A stretch of 64,000 nt of DNA from Dromiciops gliroides (Eukaryota > Chordata > Mammalia > Microbiotheria > Microbiotheriidae): the NCBI RefSeq assembly GCF_019393635.1, contig NC_057864.1:474814617-474878616 (forward strand). The letters are read 5' to 3'. The notes below the pieces were generated by a model. The model was not told the DNA's origin, did not search any database, and was given only the letters and a program-made list of their open reading frames with translations. Position numbers and translations under genes: made by a program. This document shows positions 32,568 through 44,530 of the stretch, one piece after another (positions within the stretch are counted from its first letter, which is position 1; each line of letters starts with the position of its first letter).

Positions 32568-35364
32568 AAGCCCCCCTTCCCCAGTTTCTCATCCTCCCCA
32601 TGCTCCCCACCCCCCACCTCCATCCCCTGCCCGCAACTCCCCACGTTCTTCTCGCAGCATTTCTTAACAAACCAGAAAACGGTCCGTAGAGGCCGCCACG
32701 GACAGAGCCGGCAAGGAAGGGCTCAGGAGGAGCCGTCCCCTGGGGCCGAGGTCAGGCCTGAAGGGAAGTGGGGTTTGTGTCCGTGAGGACGCCTGCAGCC
32801 CCCCTCACCACCAGCGAGGGCCGTGGCCCCCCAACACTCCGACACGAAACACAAAAGAGACGTGCCCGGCACCCCGCTCCTCCCCCTCCTCACCTCGGCT
32901 CGGACAGAGAGGCAGGGAGAAGTCACCACCACCTTCAAGAGGCCGCCAATTGGCAGGATGGTAGTCGGATGATGGGAGGGGACATTCTTTCCTAAGCCTG
33001 GTGTGAGACTGTGTCCGGGACACCTGAATGCTCCGGCCAGCCCGGCCAGGGGGCAGTCGGTGGGAGGTGGCTGAGGCCCAGCCCACGGCCTTCTGGTTTC
33101 CTCCTTACTTCACACCTACCCGCACCATTGGCACACCCCATGCCCGTCACTTCTGAGACCCAGGTGGTCGACTGAGGGGAAACATCTCATCAGCCTCTTC
33201 CAGGTTTTAGAAGGAGCCGGAACCCTGGGGAGCGGGTGGAGCTAGCCTGAAGGTGGGGGGACCGGGCTCCCCAGAGCCAGAAGGAAGTGTAGTCTGTCCT
33301 TGCTAGCAGCTTTGCCTGGATTCTCACCCCAGCGCGTCCCTTCTGAGCCCTGGAGGGTGCAGGAGTGGGGGATGACAAAAAGGACCCTCTGCTGGGGTGA
33401 TTTTAATATTCCTTCCCCCCCCCCCCCCGCCATGATCCCTTCATCCCTTCTGCTGCTGCTGGGTCACCTAGGCTGGAGGTCTTCACCGAGACCCTCCAAG
33501 AAAATCACCTCCTCCCCTCCTTCTCCCCCACCCCAAGTTGTAAAATCACAGAGCCAAAGGTACTTGGAACTGCTGGCCCGGCAGCCTCGGTCCTTCAAGA
33601 GCCAGCTGTAGCCCCCGACCACACGGGCCACGCTCCCCTCTCACCTCCGCCAGCCCCTGCTGGCCACGGGCCATGCTCTCCTCCTGCCAGGGAGAAGAGG
33701 AGCTCACTGGCCCCTTTGTCAGGTCTGTGGCCCGCTCCCAGAACTTTCCACTGACTGACCCTGTGGTCTGCCCCGCCCCTTCCCCACTGCCACCCCAGAA
33801 CCTTCCCCAGAGACATGTAGCCCACAGGACAGAAAAGACCCCTCCTGCCTCCCAGTAAAAGTAGCTGTCATACTCTCCTAGGGGATAGTCCCTTGAGTGG
33901 CTTCAACCTGTAAGACCATCATATACCCAGAGAGGTGGAGGCCTAGCAGCACTCGGGCTCTGCCCACCCTCTCAGGCTTTAGGTTTCATTGGGCTGAAGG
34001 CACGCGCCCCCAGTGATGACAGCCAGCAACTGTACCTGCGTAAGTAAGGCTCACATCTCCCCTGGTCTTTTTGATGTCTGGAGGCCCACCCTGTCCCTCC
34101 TTAGCCCAGAGCTGTACCCCCAGCTCTTAGAGGAAGGTGAAAAGTTGGTGCCTCCCTGTAACCCATCGGCCCCCCTCCCTCTGCCCACCTCCCCTCCCCC
34201 AGACCACGTGGCATTCATCAAGCAATTACTTGAACTCAGAGGCCCCTTTAATGAGCCTTAATAGAAAGAGAAAATAATAACCCTGTTTTAGTTTCTTATT
34301 TAAAGTGTTTTTTGCACTCAGGCTGTTTTAGTGAAGTTCATTTGGTGGCATGGGAGCGGGGAGAGGGAGCCCTTTTCAGCGAGGACCCTTCCCCCCAGCC
34401 CCAGCTCCCTCACCCCCCCTTCATCCCCCTCAGACTGGTACATCCCAGTGTCCTGAGCCACCCAGAGTTCCCAGTCAGCATGCTTGGCCTGCGTGTGTGC
34501 TCCTGGGCTTGGGGGTGAGTAGACAAGGGTGGGAGGGGAGACCAAAGAGAAGAAAAACAAGGCTGTGGAACACGGTCGGGGAGGGTGACTTCACTTGCCT
34601 CCTCTCGGGCCTATTGTCCCAGTAGCGGATCTGTCCCCAAGGACACGTCCCTTGTGCTCTGGCTCCCATCTGGAAGATGGCAGAAGTAGCCCCCTCGGAC
34701 CCCCAAGGGGGGAGCCCAAAGAGAATCCCAAAGAGGGGCCCACGCCCACCACTGTTTTGGCCTCCCCGACTCTCCCTCATGCCCTTCTTGCCAAGGTCCA
34801 TTGAGTCACAGTGTTTCTCCGAAACACGATGAAGACCCTTTTCCCTGATTAGGCTTTTCCAGGGGGTTGAGGAGAGGGGCCAAGTGAGCTCCCCCCCCCC
34901 CCTATCATACACCTACACCCCATTCTCATCCTGATCCTGCTGGAGGGAGCTTGTCCTGGGCTCCTGTTTGCAAGGACTAGAGAGGAGAATGGCTTGGAGG
35001 GAGGACAAGGGCATGGAGCGACACGTCGGGATTTCTTGGGATTTGTCTCCATTTGTGGAAGCCCCCCCTGCCCCCTTGCAAAAAACTATGGTCTCTAATT
35101 TTGCACAAAATTCTGAAATAACCAAAAGTTGTCTATTCCTTGCTGGTCCCCAGAGGGGAAAGTGTTAGGGCAGGAGTCTCTGGTCCCTCAGAGGCCCAGG
35201 GCAACCCAAATCCTCTCCCTTCCCCCAATTTTCCCCAGTGTTCCTCCCGACTGTGTGGTGTGCGTCTGTTAGTCCATCCATCCCAACCCTCCGAATGCAT
35301 TGTGTTCAGCCAGACGTGACCCTGTTGGACACGTATATAAATACCTGTGTTTTATGTTGATAGA

Positions 35365-35408
35365 GATATATATATATATATATGCTGTAAATAGCGTATA
35401 TACCTGAG

Positions 35409-35443
<35 letters not shown>

Positions 35444-35450
35444 AATATAT
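35365..35450 (+). repeat. (TA)n repeats in CASTOR2 3'UTR
   Basis: Two TA runs (35367-35383 and about 35410-35440) separated by GCTGTAAATAGCGTATATAC. They can fold back on each other or within themselves in RNA. Confidence 0.9.
35386..35393 (+). promoter_or_regulatory. Pumilio-type motif TGTAAATA
   Basis: Exact match to UGUANAUA inside the presumed 3'UTR, between the two TA runs. An 8-base match can arise by chance; conservation would be needed. Confidence 0.35.
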
Positions 35451-38400
35451 ATACTGTGAGTGTGTGAGTGCGTACACCTGTGTACAGACACATCCCAGTT
35501 ACCGAGGCGCGTAAGTGTCCATGGGATACTGCCAATGCGGCATCTGTCTCCCGATCCATGTGCTGGGCATGTGCGGCATAGCTACGCACACACACAGTCA
35601 CCATATATTTTTCATTCAGATATATGGGCAATACAACTATTTAGATAAGCCGTACGGATTTTTCAAACCTGATGTCAAACAACCAGCAGCCACAGTTCGC
35701 CTGGGGTCAGAGTCGGGGCGGGAAGGCCCCTGACACGGAGCTCAAGCTGCTCTCTGGCCTTGTCTATTTTGTCCGGTAGCCACTGGGCTTGCCACCCTGC
35801 CCTCCAGCCTTCCCGGTCAGTTGTGACGGCCAGACCAGGCCAGACCATGGTTTGCTTGTTAGGGTGGGGGTGGGGGCATGGGAGGGAAGCTCCAGCGTTG
35901 GGTTTGGCTTTTAGTGACACAGCTGTCCCATTCCCCGGTTGGATCAGGGGCCCCGTGGTGGGGCGTCCTTCAGCCAGTGACAGTGGTCACCTGAGTTCTG
36001 GTGTGAAAGTGGTTTCCCATTAAGTTTGGGAATAAGATGGGCCTTTCTTTCCCTTGTCTCTCTGTAGAATTGCCCTTGGCACCTGACCCTAAGGACAGGT
36101 TTCCTTCCGTTTTCCTTTTTAATATTCCTATTATTAATGGACTAGTCCTTTTCAGGAAAGGTTACCCTTGATGGGCTGAGTCACAGCCACTGGGCCCAGC
36201 CTGGACACGAGCTCTCGATACCTGAATCGGGAATCGGGGCAGGCACTCACTGTCCAGGCCCACGTCGGCTGAACAGTGTCAGAGTCCCATCCTGAGCCCA
36301 AGGAGACATTGGGCGCTTTATTTTGCCTGTTTGAAAAGGGTGCTGTGCTTTGGGGTTGTTTTTTGGGGGGGGGGGTTGTGAGTGTGTATGAATCCCGTAG
36401 CTTCTGAGTAGTTTAATCTTTATCATTCTTTCAGACAAGATGTGATTTAGTAGCCCCCGTCTGCTGCCTCCACCAGTCGCCTCGCCCCCCCCTTACTTAG
36501 GACTTGTGGAGGCTAGATGCGGCCCATTCCGAGGGGGAATGGGCAATGGGGATATTTTCTGGGTTTTTATTGTTGTTACTGGAGAGCCTAATTTAGGCAG
36601 GGCGTTCCCATTTCCAATCATCTTCTTCCTCCTTCTCCACCGGCCAGCCCCTCCAAAGGGCAGGGACAAGGAGATCCTGATAGTCCTGATTCTCACTAAT
36701 AACCCTGGCACATTTAAAACTTGCTGAGGAAGAAGAGGGTTGGTGGGCCGGGGTGGCCCAGACCGAATGAAGAAAGCCACCCTGGGCATCCCGCCGTGGC
36801 CCCAGACTGGAAAGAGAGGGCACACACATGTGAGTGCGTGTACACATATGTGAGCACGTGTATGCGAGTATCTTCTGAATAAGCAGAGATGATTCCCGGC
36901 CCTCTCAGGCTCTGCGTCTTTGGAACCAGGAGGCCACAGCCGGGGGATTGGCCATGGGAATTATCTCTTGCCCTCTCCCTCTGCTCCCCCGGCCCCCCTC
37001 CCAAAGTATCTTGCCCTCAAAATAATTGTCCCTTTTAGGGCTGCACACATTTCTACCTCCTTAGCGTGTCCCATCACTCCACTCCTTGGCACCTGGGGCC
37101 CTTCAGGAGTCTGTTTTCTTCAGTGTCACCAGAGTCCTCTAGGAAGCTCTGGACTCCCATTTTTGGGGGGGAGGGGGGTGCATCCAAGTAGTTCTTTAGC
37201 TTGGATGGTGGTGGAGCTCCTGGACACCCAAGTCCTTCCCTAGCAGCACAAGGGCCCTTGGAGGGCTCTGAGAACTTGGTCTCCTTCACAGCCCCTCCCT
37301 CTTGTGGCGGACCCTCCAGCCCCTAGACAAGAGTGGAAGTCCATGAGGCCCCAGGCCATGATGGGAACTGCTTAGAGCAGGGAGCTGTAGGAAGAGATCA
37401 GTGATCCAGATAAGTTATGCTGGGTTTTCATTTAAGTATCCACAGCTAGGGAGAATCCCAAGAGCTGCTCAGCCCAAAGTGGATGGGTGGGTTTCACAAC
37501 AGAGCTGTTTCCTTGGGCTTCCAGATGGGAAGAAAAGGAAGAGGTTGATGAAAGGGTCTTTAGAAGGCCCCTGGAGAGATTTGCCCAAGGCTTAGCTAGG
37601 TTTCTGGGAGCTTCAGGCTCCCCTGGGAGTTGGCAGAGGCGAGAAATGTCACAGGTTGTGTGTCAAAAGAGGTGGACCTCAGCTCCATCCTCCTGGAAGC
37701 AGGGTCACATCAAGCCAGCTTAGTGCTTACCTATTTGTCTTAAACATAGGAAGTTCTTGTGTCCCTAGTGGACCACTGACCTGGTACCTTTACCTGGCTT
37801 CTTCTGGAGTGGGGTTGGTTAGAAGGCGGCAGTGTTGGGCCACTGCCTTTACTAAGAGCTTGTGGTAGGGGAGAGCAGCCCTGCCCAACCACCAAAAGGC
37901 TTCTGTTTGTGGGTCTGACCCAGTCTGGCTGTCCCAAGGGAAGGAATTTGACCACCCCAAGTGTTGAAAATCCTCAGTGAGTTAAGAAATTTTGCTTTTT
38001 TAAAAATACTAGATCTGTTAGTTTTACTGGTGTTTTCTTCTTTTCATTCAGCCTCACTTCCTTTAATGAGCTGCTAAAATGTATCTCTTTTCATGCAGTC
38101 TCGTGATTGCTTTTATATGCTAGGTTGGGCCAGTTCTCTTCACGCCCTTCCGAAGACCACATCTCACAGTCCCTGAAAGCCCCCTGTGCAGAGTGGGCCC
38201 CGCCTGCCTGTCGTCCCCCCCCAGGCCGAGCTGCCAGGACAGTTCCACAGCTGTTCCTGTCCTCATTCCTTCCCACCTGATTTCTTTGAGAAAAGGCACT
38301 GGTATGAGGATTGTACAGTAGTTTCTGGGCACAGCCCCCATCTCCCATCACTCACCTACCATGCACCCGTTGTGTAGACTTGGGCATTTGGTCCACGTTA

Positions 38401-40095
38401 GCTGAGCTTCTACCCAGTACGGGAAGAGCTAGCTCGACTCTCACAGTGCCACTGAGAAGGGGCCTCACCAATGCTCCATGTGGGCAAGGAGGTGGCCTCA
38501 GCAGGCTTCTTGGTTGAGCTTTTCTTGTGGCCTGTTTCAGAATGTTAGTGCCTGGGAAAGGGTCATTTTGACCTTTAGTACGGACACCATTCAACAGTTT
38601 GACCCTAAGTCGATAAAACAGAGGGTTGTGCTTCTGAGTAGCTAACGGCAACCCCAAGGTGACGTGATTGGCTATTCTGCTAATGGTGCTTGTCGGGAGG
38701 GCATCTTTGCCCATCCCAAGTGGAATTCTAGCTGGAAGACCACAAGTATTCTCATTTTTCAGAAGGTGTTTCTTTGGAGTCCTGGATTGGGAGCAGAAGA
38801 AAAGAGGTGAGGGCTGGAGAGGGCCCAAGGTTGCTGCCTGCTTGATTTCCTTTCTCAGATGGCTGCCATCTTGAATTGGCAGCCATCCTGCTCCATACCG
38901 GGGTTTAGCTTGATAGCCATTTGAAATGTAGCCCCCTTCCCTCCTCCCCGCTCCTCACCTTTCTTCCAGACACTGGACAAAATGGCTTCTGCGATTGGGG
39001 TTGTTCTCCAAGGGAAAGAGTGGTGTCTTGTGCTGTGGTCTGTGTGTGGATGTGAGCGTTTGTTTCTGTTGTAGCGGGCTGGGCCTGCCTCTTTCCCTGC
39101 TTGACCTCAGGTCCTTCCCGTGCAGAAGCCGATCTCAAGTCTGGATCGTCCCCGTCTCTTTCTAATGATCCAACAAAAAGACAAATTGAATGTCTCTCCT
39201 TCCACCTTCCCAGGGAATCTTACTGAGTTAGCCTTCAACCCATTTCCTATTTATATATATTTTTGGATGTGAGAATGCAGCATGTTCTATTGTCGTGCTC
39301 TGAAGTGATGTCAGTGTTGTGGGCCACTGGGTAGGGACTCGGTAAGGCAGAGGCAGTGGGCCAGAGGTGAATGTGTTCTTGGGAAGATCCTGCTTTGGGG
39401 TGCCCTTCTTGGGTCCGGAGTATTGGGCCAAGAAGGCTCAGAGACAAGGAATCACTCCCTAGCCAAGCACCTACAGTCAGACCGTGATGTATGGTGGACA
39501 GGAAGTCACGGGAGAAAGGGGGAAGGAGGAGCACGCAGTGACCCACTACCATTTCATGGTCCAGCTGAACACCAGGCTGGGCCCTCTGTGCTTTTTGGGG
39601 CCTTCCAGGAGCTGATTTCCCCAAATGGTCCTGCCCAATTTCTGTGACTTCTGGGATGTTTAGCATCAGGCCAGAAGCAGTGGGAAGGTTAAGAGTTTAT
39701 ACCTGAGACAGCCTGGGTTCTACATTGAGGTCCTGGGGACTATTGACTTAGTGGACTGTCTAGAATGTCACAGTTCTGTAGCACTGGGGTAAGTTCTAAG
39801 ACCCTCTGCAAGGGCCCCATAGGTCAAGTACTTAGTTCTCTTCTGGGCCTGGGGTGTGGTCTGGATTGACGGCTCTCAGAAAATACCTTGGTTGACAGAT
39901 GGACTGAAAACTCATTGAGCGGAGGACAGGAAAACTGATCCTCTTTAAAAAGCAGCCAGATGGGCAGAGAGAAGGAAGAGCCAAAGCCTGCCCTCTTGGA
40001 ACGGGAGGGATGCGGATGTGTTCTCTGAAAGCCATTGGCAGCTGGAGAGGGTCTTTGTGAACATTTGTCTTCTGGGAGTGGCCAAAATGATGGTT

Positions 40096-40098
<3 letters not shown>

Positions 40099-40158
<60 letters not shown>
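40099..40158. repeat. (TG)n microsatellite
   Basis: About 30 TG repeats in the CASTOR2 3'UTR; its right end abuts the 99-bp segment duplicated at 43171. Confidence 0.95.
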
Positions 40159-40160
<2 letters not shown>

Positions 40161-40251
40161 CGAGTGTGAGCAAGAGCAAGAGTGCACTAGCTCATGGGTG
40201 TTGTGTGAAGGTACCCAATCCATTCAGTATTGAGGGATAGACCTCCTGGCT
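40153..40251 (+). repeat. 99-bp segment, copy A (in CASTOR2 3'UTR)
   Basis: Identical base for base to 43171-43269. Starts TGTGTGAGCGAGTGTGAGC and ends AGACCTCCTGGCT. Direct orientation, 3018 bp apart. Confidence 0.95.
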
Positions 40252-41700
40252 AGATGTTTGCTTATGGGTGAAGTTTACAGAGTGGGTGGCCCTTGATGTC
40301 ACGGGATCCCTCTGTCCCCCTCCCCCAAAGAGTCCACAAGCCTCCCACCTTGGCTACCCACTGCCCTGGGGTGCTTTGAACATTGTGCGTGGGTGTGGGC
40401 ACCCCTCCCTTCTACCTCTGGGAGGGATGCACTTCATTTTGTTTGTTTTCCCAAATAAGTACTGTAGCGGGGACACGGGAGGGGGCGCAGCGAGTCCCAG
40501 GAGCACGAGAGGGCTAGCTCACTGTCCTTAGGAGCATCAGCCCTGGTTGGTGGTGTTACCTCATCCCTTTTTTAGAGATTTGGGGCTCATAGTTACTTTG
40601 AGCCCTTGGAGAATGGGCACTCTCTGTCCCCTGCTCCAACTATGGTGCCTGTCCATCCCCCAAAGCCATCCCATCCCATCCCCACCACCCAGGTGGAGAA
40701 CACGGACCCGTCGTCCAGCCTCAAACCAGGCAGAAGATTGTAGCTTCTTCTGGTAGCTGAGGCCGATGAGGTATTTTCTTTTCCTGACCCATCACTTCTC
40801 CTCCCTCCATGTTAGAGTGTGGAGGGGTTCTGGAGCCTCTGGTCTGGGGAAGAGGGAACAACTGATTCCCCGCCTTTGTGACGTCATCTGGCACAGACGA
40901 ATGCGGCATCAAGGGCCAGGCATAACCTGGTCAGCCTCCCAATCTCCCCTTGGACCCCAAGGAGTGTCTCCCCAGCCCCTTCCCCTGTGGCCATCACTAC
41001 CCTCCATCTCTCCCTGCTCTGTAAGGTCATAGAACCGTCCCCAGCAGAACCTGGGATAAGGAGACCGGACAAGACCAAGGTGGAAATTAGACATTCGGGG
41101 ATCAGCTTGTGGAGGGCAGTGATGGTGGCCCTGAGACCCTCGGGACTGGAGAGCCGCCTCCAGAACCCTTTCCATTACCCTGGAGTAATGGGGAGGCTGG
41201 GGGTGCATGGCAGGAGAGCTAATGACTATCGGGTGGTGGCTCTCTCTGTTCTCCACCTGGTATCCAGTCCACCCCCCCCCCAGTCTTTTGATGTGCTGTC
41301 CCCTCCCTCTTTCTGAAGACATGCCAGCCCAGAGCACTTGGCTAGGACCACCCCTGAGTCACCCAATGGCTACACCACCAGCATCAGCCACTCTGGAGCA
41401 CCTTGGCCTTGTGGTTGGGACGGACCAGAAGATTGGTGGGGTGAGGGAGTGGGGGGGAATTCACGAGGCTACTTCGGGGCTCCCTTTCCTCCCTCCAGTG
41501 TCCTCCCATTTCTTTGGGGGTCTTGGGCAGGAGAAAAACAAAAATCCTAGAGATTTCATGTACTGTACAACAGAGAAAGAGGAAAAAAAAATACCTAATC
41601 CCCAAACAAATGACAGTATATTTTGTACTTTGTAAAGTGTTAATTAAAACAGAAAAGTTAACCAAACACTGTCTGCTTTTGTACTGATCAAACTGATTAA

Positions 41701-41706
41701 AATAAA
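41701..41706 (+). terminator. CASTOR2: CASTOR2 distal poly(A) signal
   Basis: Canonical AATAAA in the context ATTAAAATAAAATGAAG, followed by the GT-rich segment GTGGCAGTGTCTTT at 41714-41727. Cleavage is expected near 41715-41725. MIR-type repeats resume about 100 bp downstream, consistent with the end of the exon. Confidence 0.75.
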
Positions 41707-41824
41707 ATGAAGCGTGGCAGTGTCTTTCCAAGATGCCCCTGTTGCCTCTTTTCCCCCTGACTGTTCCCCAAATCCCCCAGAGGTGGGAATAAGTCCATGG
41801 GCTGGGAGATCCCAGGATCGGAGG

Positions 41825-42240
41825 TCTAGAGCGAGAAGGGACTTCAGAGCCTGTCTAGTGCAACCCATTTTATAGATGAGGAAACTGAGGGACCTAAGGG
41901 CCTTGCCCATGGTCATATGGCCAGTTAGCAGAGTCAGGACCCGTACTGCCGCCTGATCCAGCGGGGTTGCTGGAAGTCTGGTAGAATGAAGGTGGGCAAC
42001 GGCCACTCCTTTGATGGTCCCTAATGTGTTCCTGCCCTGGGCATCATCCCCTCATTCTCTTTGGAGTTGTAGAGCGAGAAAAGCCCTCAGAAGTTACCTT
42101 AGTCCAACCCCCTTACTTTTACAAGTGGGAAAAAACAGATCCAGAATGGGTTGTTGAAGGTCATCCAAGTAGTAAGTGGTAAAATCAGGATTTGAACTCA
42201 GGTCCTCTGTGCGCAGAGCCATTTCTTAACTATATGTAAC
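41825..42240 (-). mobile_element. Two MIR relics in reverse
   Basis: CATTTTATAGATGAGGAAAC with GGGCCTTGCCCATGGTCATA, and TTTTACAAGTGGGAAAAAAC with CAGGATTTGAACTCAGGTCC. Separate diverged copies. Confidence 0.55.
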
Positions 42241-42604
42241 CAGAAACTCTTCACCCTATATCACTTCTGGAAGGAAGTTCCTCAGGTTCACTTCCTATTA
42301 TGTGAATAGCAACATAGTGAACTCCCACTGAGCAAAGTCCTGCCAGGACAGTTGCCTGGAGGACTGAGGGGTTAAGTGACTTGTCCAAGTTCACACAGCC
42401 AGATTGTGTCAGCAGCCCTGCTGGCAGCACAAGCATTTTTATCCTGCCTTGAGCCCAATGACGACCCTGCTGTTTCATTCCTTTGGACCTACAGCAAACC
42501 TGGGGTGGGGGTAGGTGGTCAGCTCCCCAAATATTATTAAACTCAACAACTTGAAGCTTGATCGTAAGCACTTTGCCTCCTTTTATAGATAAGAAAATGG
42601 GGGG

Positions 42605-42752
42605 GGGCACAGCTAGGTGGTGCAGTGGATAGAGCGCTGGCCCTGGAATCAAGAGGACCCGAGTTCAAATCCGGCCTCAGCCACTTGGCACTTACTAGTT
42701 GTGTGACCCTGGGCAAGTCACTTAGCCCTCACTGCCCTACAAAAAAAAGAGA
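42605..42752 (+). mobile_element. Short tRNA-derived SINE
   Basis: Head CAGCTAGGTGGTGCAGTGGA, tail CCCTCACTGCCCTAC plus A/GA run. No clear target duplication. Confidence 0.88.
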
Positions 42753-42801
42753 GAAAGAAAGAAATGTTATGGGGAAAGCACATGGGTCCTTAGGATTCCT
42801 C

Positions 42802-43341
42802 TGTAATGAATTACACTCTAGTTAGGAATAAAAGAACAGATTTATTGGTTATCAGAGAAACTGGCCGGGAGGAAGGTTTAAAACTCCTCCCCAACTAGAC
42901 TGGGGAGTGCCCTTTTATAGGGCCATGGTGGCGTGGGTGAAATGTCCCTTATTGGGTGGTGGTTTGGAGGTAGTCTGGTGGTGGGCAGTTACTCTGCCCC
43001 CTCCTGGTGTAGCCACGCCTAACAAGGGGGTGAGGGAGACTGGAATGAAGGGTCCCGGAGCTAGGTCATCTGCTTATCTCTCTGGGTGTGTCTGTCCTTT
43101 GGCTTAGGTTCAAGGAGAAGGTTCCTTGATCTCCAGGGAAAACTCCTGAGGTTTCAAGGAAAAACGAGGCTGTGTGAGCGAGTGTGAGCAAGAGCAAGAG
43201 TGCACTAGCTCATGGGTGTTGTGTGAAGGTACCCAATCCATTCAGTATTGAGGGATAGACCTCCTGGCTGTGTCAGGCAGAATTTAAGCCCACCTTCTCT
43301 CCTGGTTCCAAACCTAGAACTTGCCCTGTGAGATGGAGACA
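42802..43341 (-). mobile_element. Candidate solo LTR of an endogenous retrovirus, antisense
   Basis: Read on the - strand it begins TGTCTC and ends ATTACA, has a TATA box CTATAAAAGG (42911-42920) and downstream AATAAA (42841-42846), in the order expected for a retroviral LTR. The 5-bp TCCTC flanks both sides (42797-42801 and 43342-43346). It contains the 99-bp insert, so the original LTR would be about 430 bp. There is no internal retroviral coding sequence. The 5' boundary is inferred mainly from the 5-bp match. Confidence 0.5.
43171..43269 (+). repeat. 99-bp segment, copy B (inside candidate LTR)
   Basis: Identical to 40153-40251. GGCTGTGT occurs at both of its boundaries (43168-43175 and 43266-43273), so the host sequence can be read as continuous across the insert with an 8-bp overlap. 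Confidence 0.95.
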
Positions 43342-43805
43342 TCCTCTTGTTGATCCAGGGGCCCCCTTTGTTCTCCTGTCACGTCTGAATTCTCGGTCAA
43401 CAAGCACTGAAGTCGATACAGCAAGACTCGGTGTACTAAGACTTGGGACACCCAGCACTCCTCTTGGGTCCTTGGGGCAGAAAGACCAAAAGAAAGCACC
43501 CCCTACTTTTAAAGCCCTTGCATTCTGTTGGGGGAGATAATGTGGAAATAGAAAAATACAGACTGAATAAGTGCTGGGTCAGTCTGAGGAAATAGAGAAA
43601 TAGAGATTGGGGGAAAGAGTAATCAATTAGCGCTTAGCAGGCTCCCTGAGAACTCAGAAAGGTCAGAGAAATCCAGAGCAGTGATTGTGGGCTGGGGGTC
43701 CCCGAGATCAAACCTTTTCATCATTATAACCAAGAAGTTTTCATTTCTCATGGTAAATAGTGATGGCTCTCAACTGCTATGAAAGCTCATGGGGAGGAGG
43801 CCCTC

Positions 43806-43935
43806 GAAATTTTTATTTTTTTTTATTTTTTGGTGAGGCAATTGGGGTTAAGTGACTTGCCCAGGGTCACACAGCTAGTGTCAAAAAGTGTCTGAGGTCG
43901 GATTTGAACTCAGGTCCTCCTGAATCCAGGGTGGA
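43806..43935 (-). mobile_element. Short SINE, truncated
   Basis: Reverse copy from the T run to CTGAATCCAGG; the tRNA head is missing. A second decayed reverse fragment follows at 44020-44060. Confidence 0.8.
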
Positions 43936-44264
43936 TGGGAAAATCTCGAGGGGTTTTAGGTTGGGTCTTTGGACAGTCAAGAAATCAGAATTAGAGAGCT
44001 GCAGGAGCTTGGTGGGCCCAGGTGACTTGCCCAACGTCACACAGCTAGCAAGCATCTGGCATATATCCCTTAGGGTTGGCTGTAGCTGAAGTGAGAGTCC
44101 CACATTTTCCCACGCATCATTCCCCAGCTCTGAGTTGTTTTCTGTGCCTTTTCATTCCTTCTCTTGTCTCTTGGCTCTACTGACTTACTAGCCCTGCATT
44201 AGGGGTACCAAGCAGGAGGCCCCCTCTGGAGTGGGGCAGAATCAGATTAAAATGTCATTGGGGG

Positions 44265-44412
44265 GGGGCAGCTAGGTGGCGCAGTGGATAGAGCACCGGC
44301 CCTGGAGTCAGGAGTACCTGGGTTCAAATCCGGCCTCAGACACTTAACACTTACTAGCTGTGTGACCCTGGGCAAGTCACTTAACCCCAATTGCCTCACT
44401 AAAAACAAAACA
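44265..44412 (+). mobile_element. Short tRNA-derived SINE
   Basis: Flanked by AAAATGTCATTGGGGG at 44249-44264 and 44413-44428 (16-bp duplication). Inserted at the edge of a hAT-like relic. Confidence 0.93.
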
Positions 44413-44429
44413 AAAATGTCATTGGGGGT

Positions 44430-44530
44430 AATTGGGAAATATTTAACAAAATATAAATACAATAGAACATAGATAATGCTAAATACATGTTTTTTTAAGT
44501 CAATGTTCAGCCCACGGGGTTCCTTACCTT
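44430..44530 (+). mobile_element. hAT-like DNA transposon relic
   Basis: ATATAAATACAATAGAACAT then AAGTCAATGTTCAGCCCACG GGGTTCC matches an ancient mammalian hAT end; the partner type is at 30063. Confidence 0.5.

Larger units (their letters stand above)
32568..41720 (+). other. CASTOR2: CASTOR2 3' untranslated region, about 9.15 kb
   Basis: The stretch runs from the stop codon to the first convincing terminal poly(A) signal (AATAAA at 41701-41706) followed by a GT-rich segment. Unlike all flanking sequence it carries none of the young marsupial SINEs (nearest copies end at 30762 and start at 42605), which fits purifying selection against insertions in an exon. It holds a TA-repeat (35365-35450), a TG-repeat (about 40099-40158), GC-rich stretches near the stop and a conserved-looking AT-rich end (41560-41706). 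Open frames inside (e.g. 38352-38828 on the - strand) have no recognisable protein. The extent is inferred; an earlier poly(A) site could also be used. Confidence 0.75.

Noticed and set aside
38352..38828. 158-residue open frame on the - strand in the CASTOR2 3'UTR
   Set aside because: No recognisable domain; expected by chance in GC-balanced sequence of this length.
42605..43500. Possible extra RCC1L or CASTOR2 exon in the intergenic CpG-poor stretch
   Set aside because: No codon pattern or splice pair fits either protein, both of which are complete without it.
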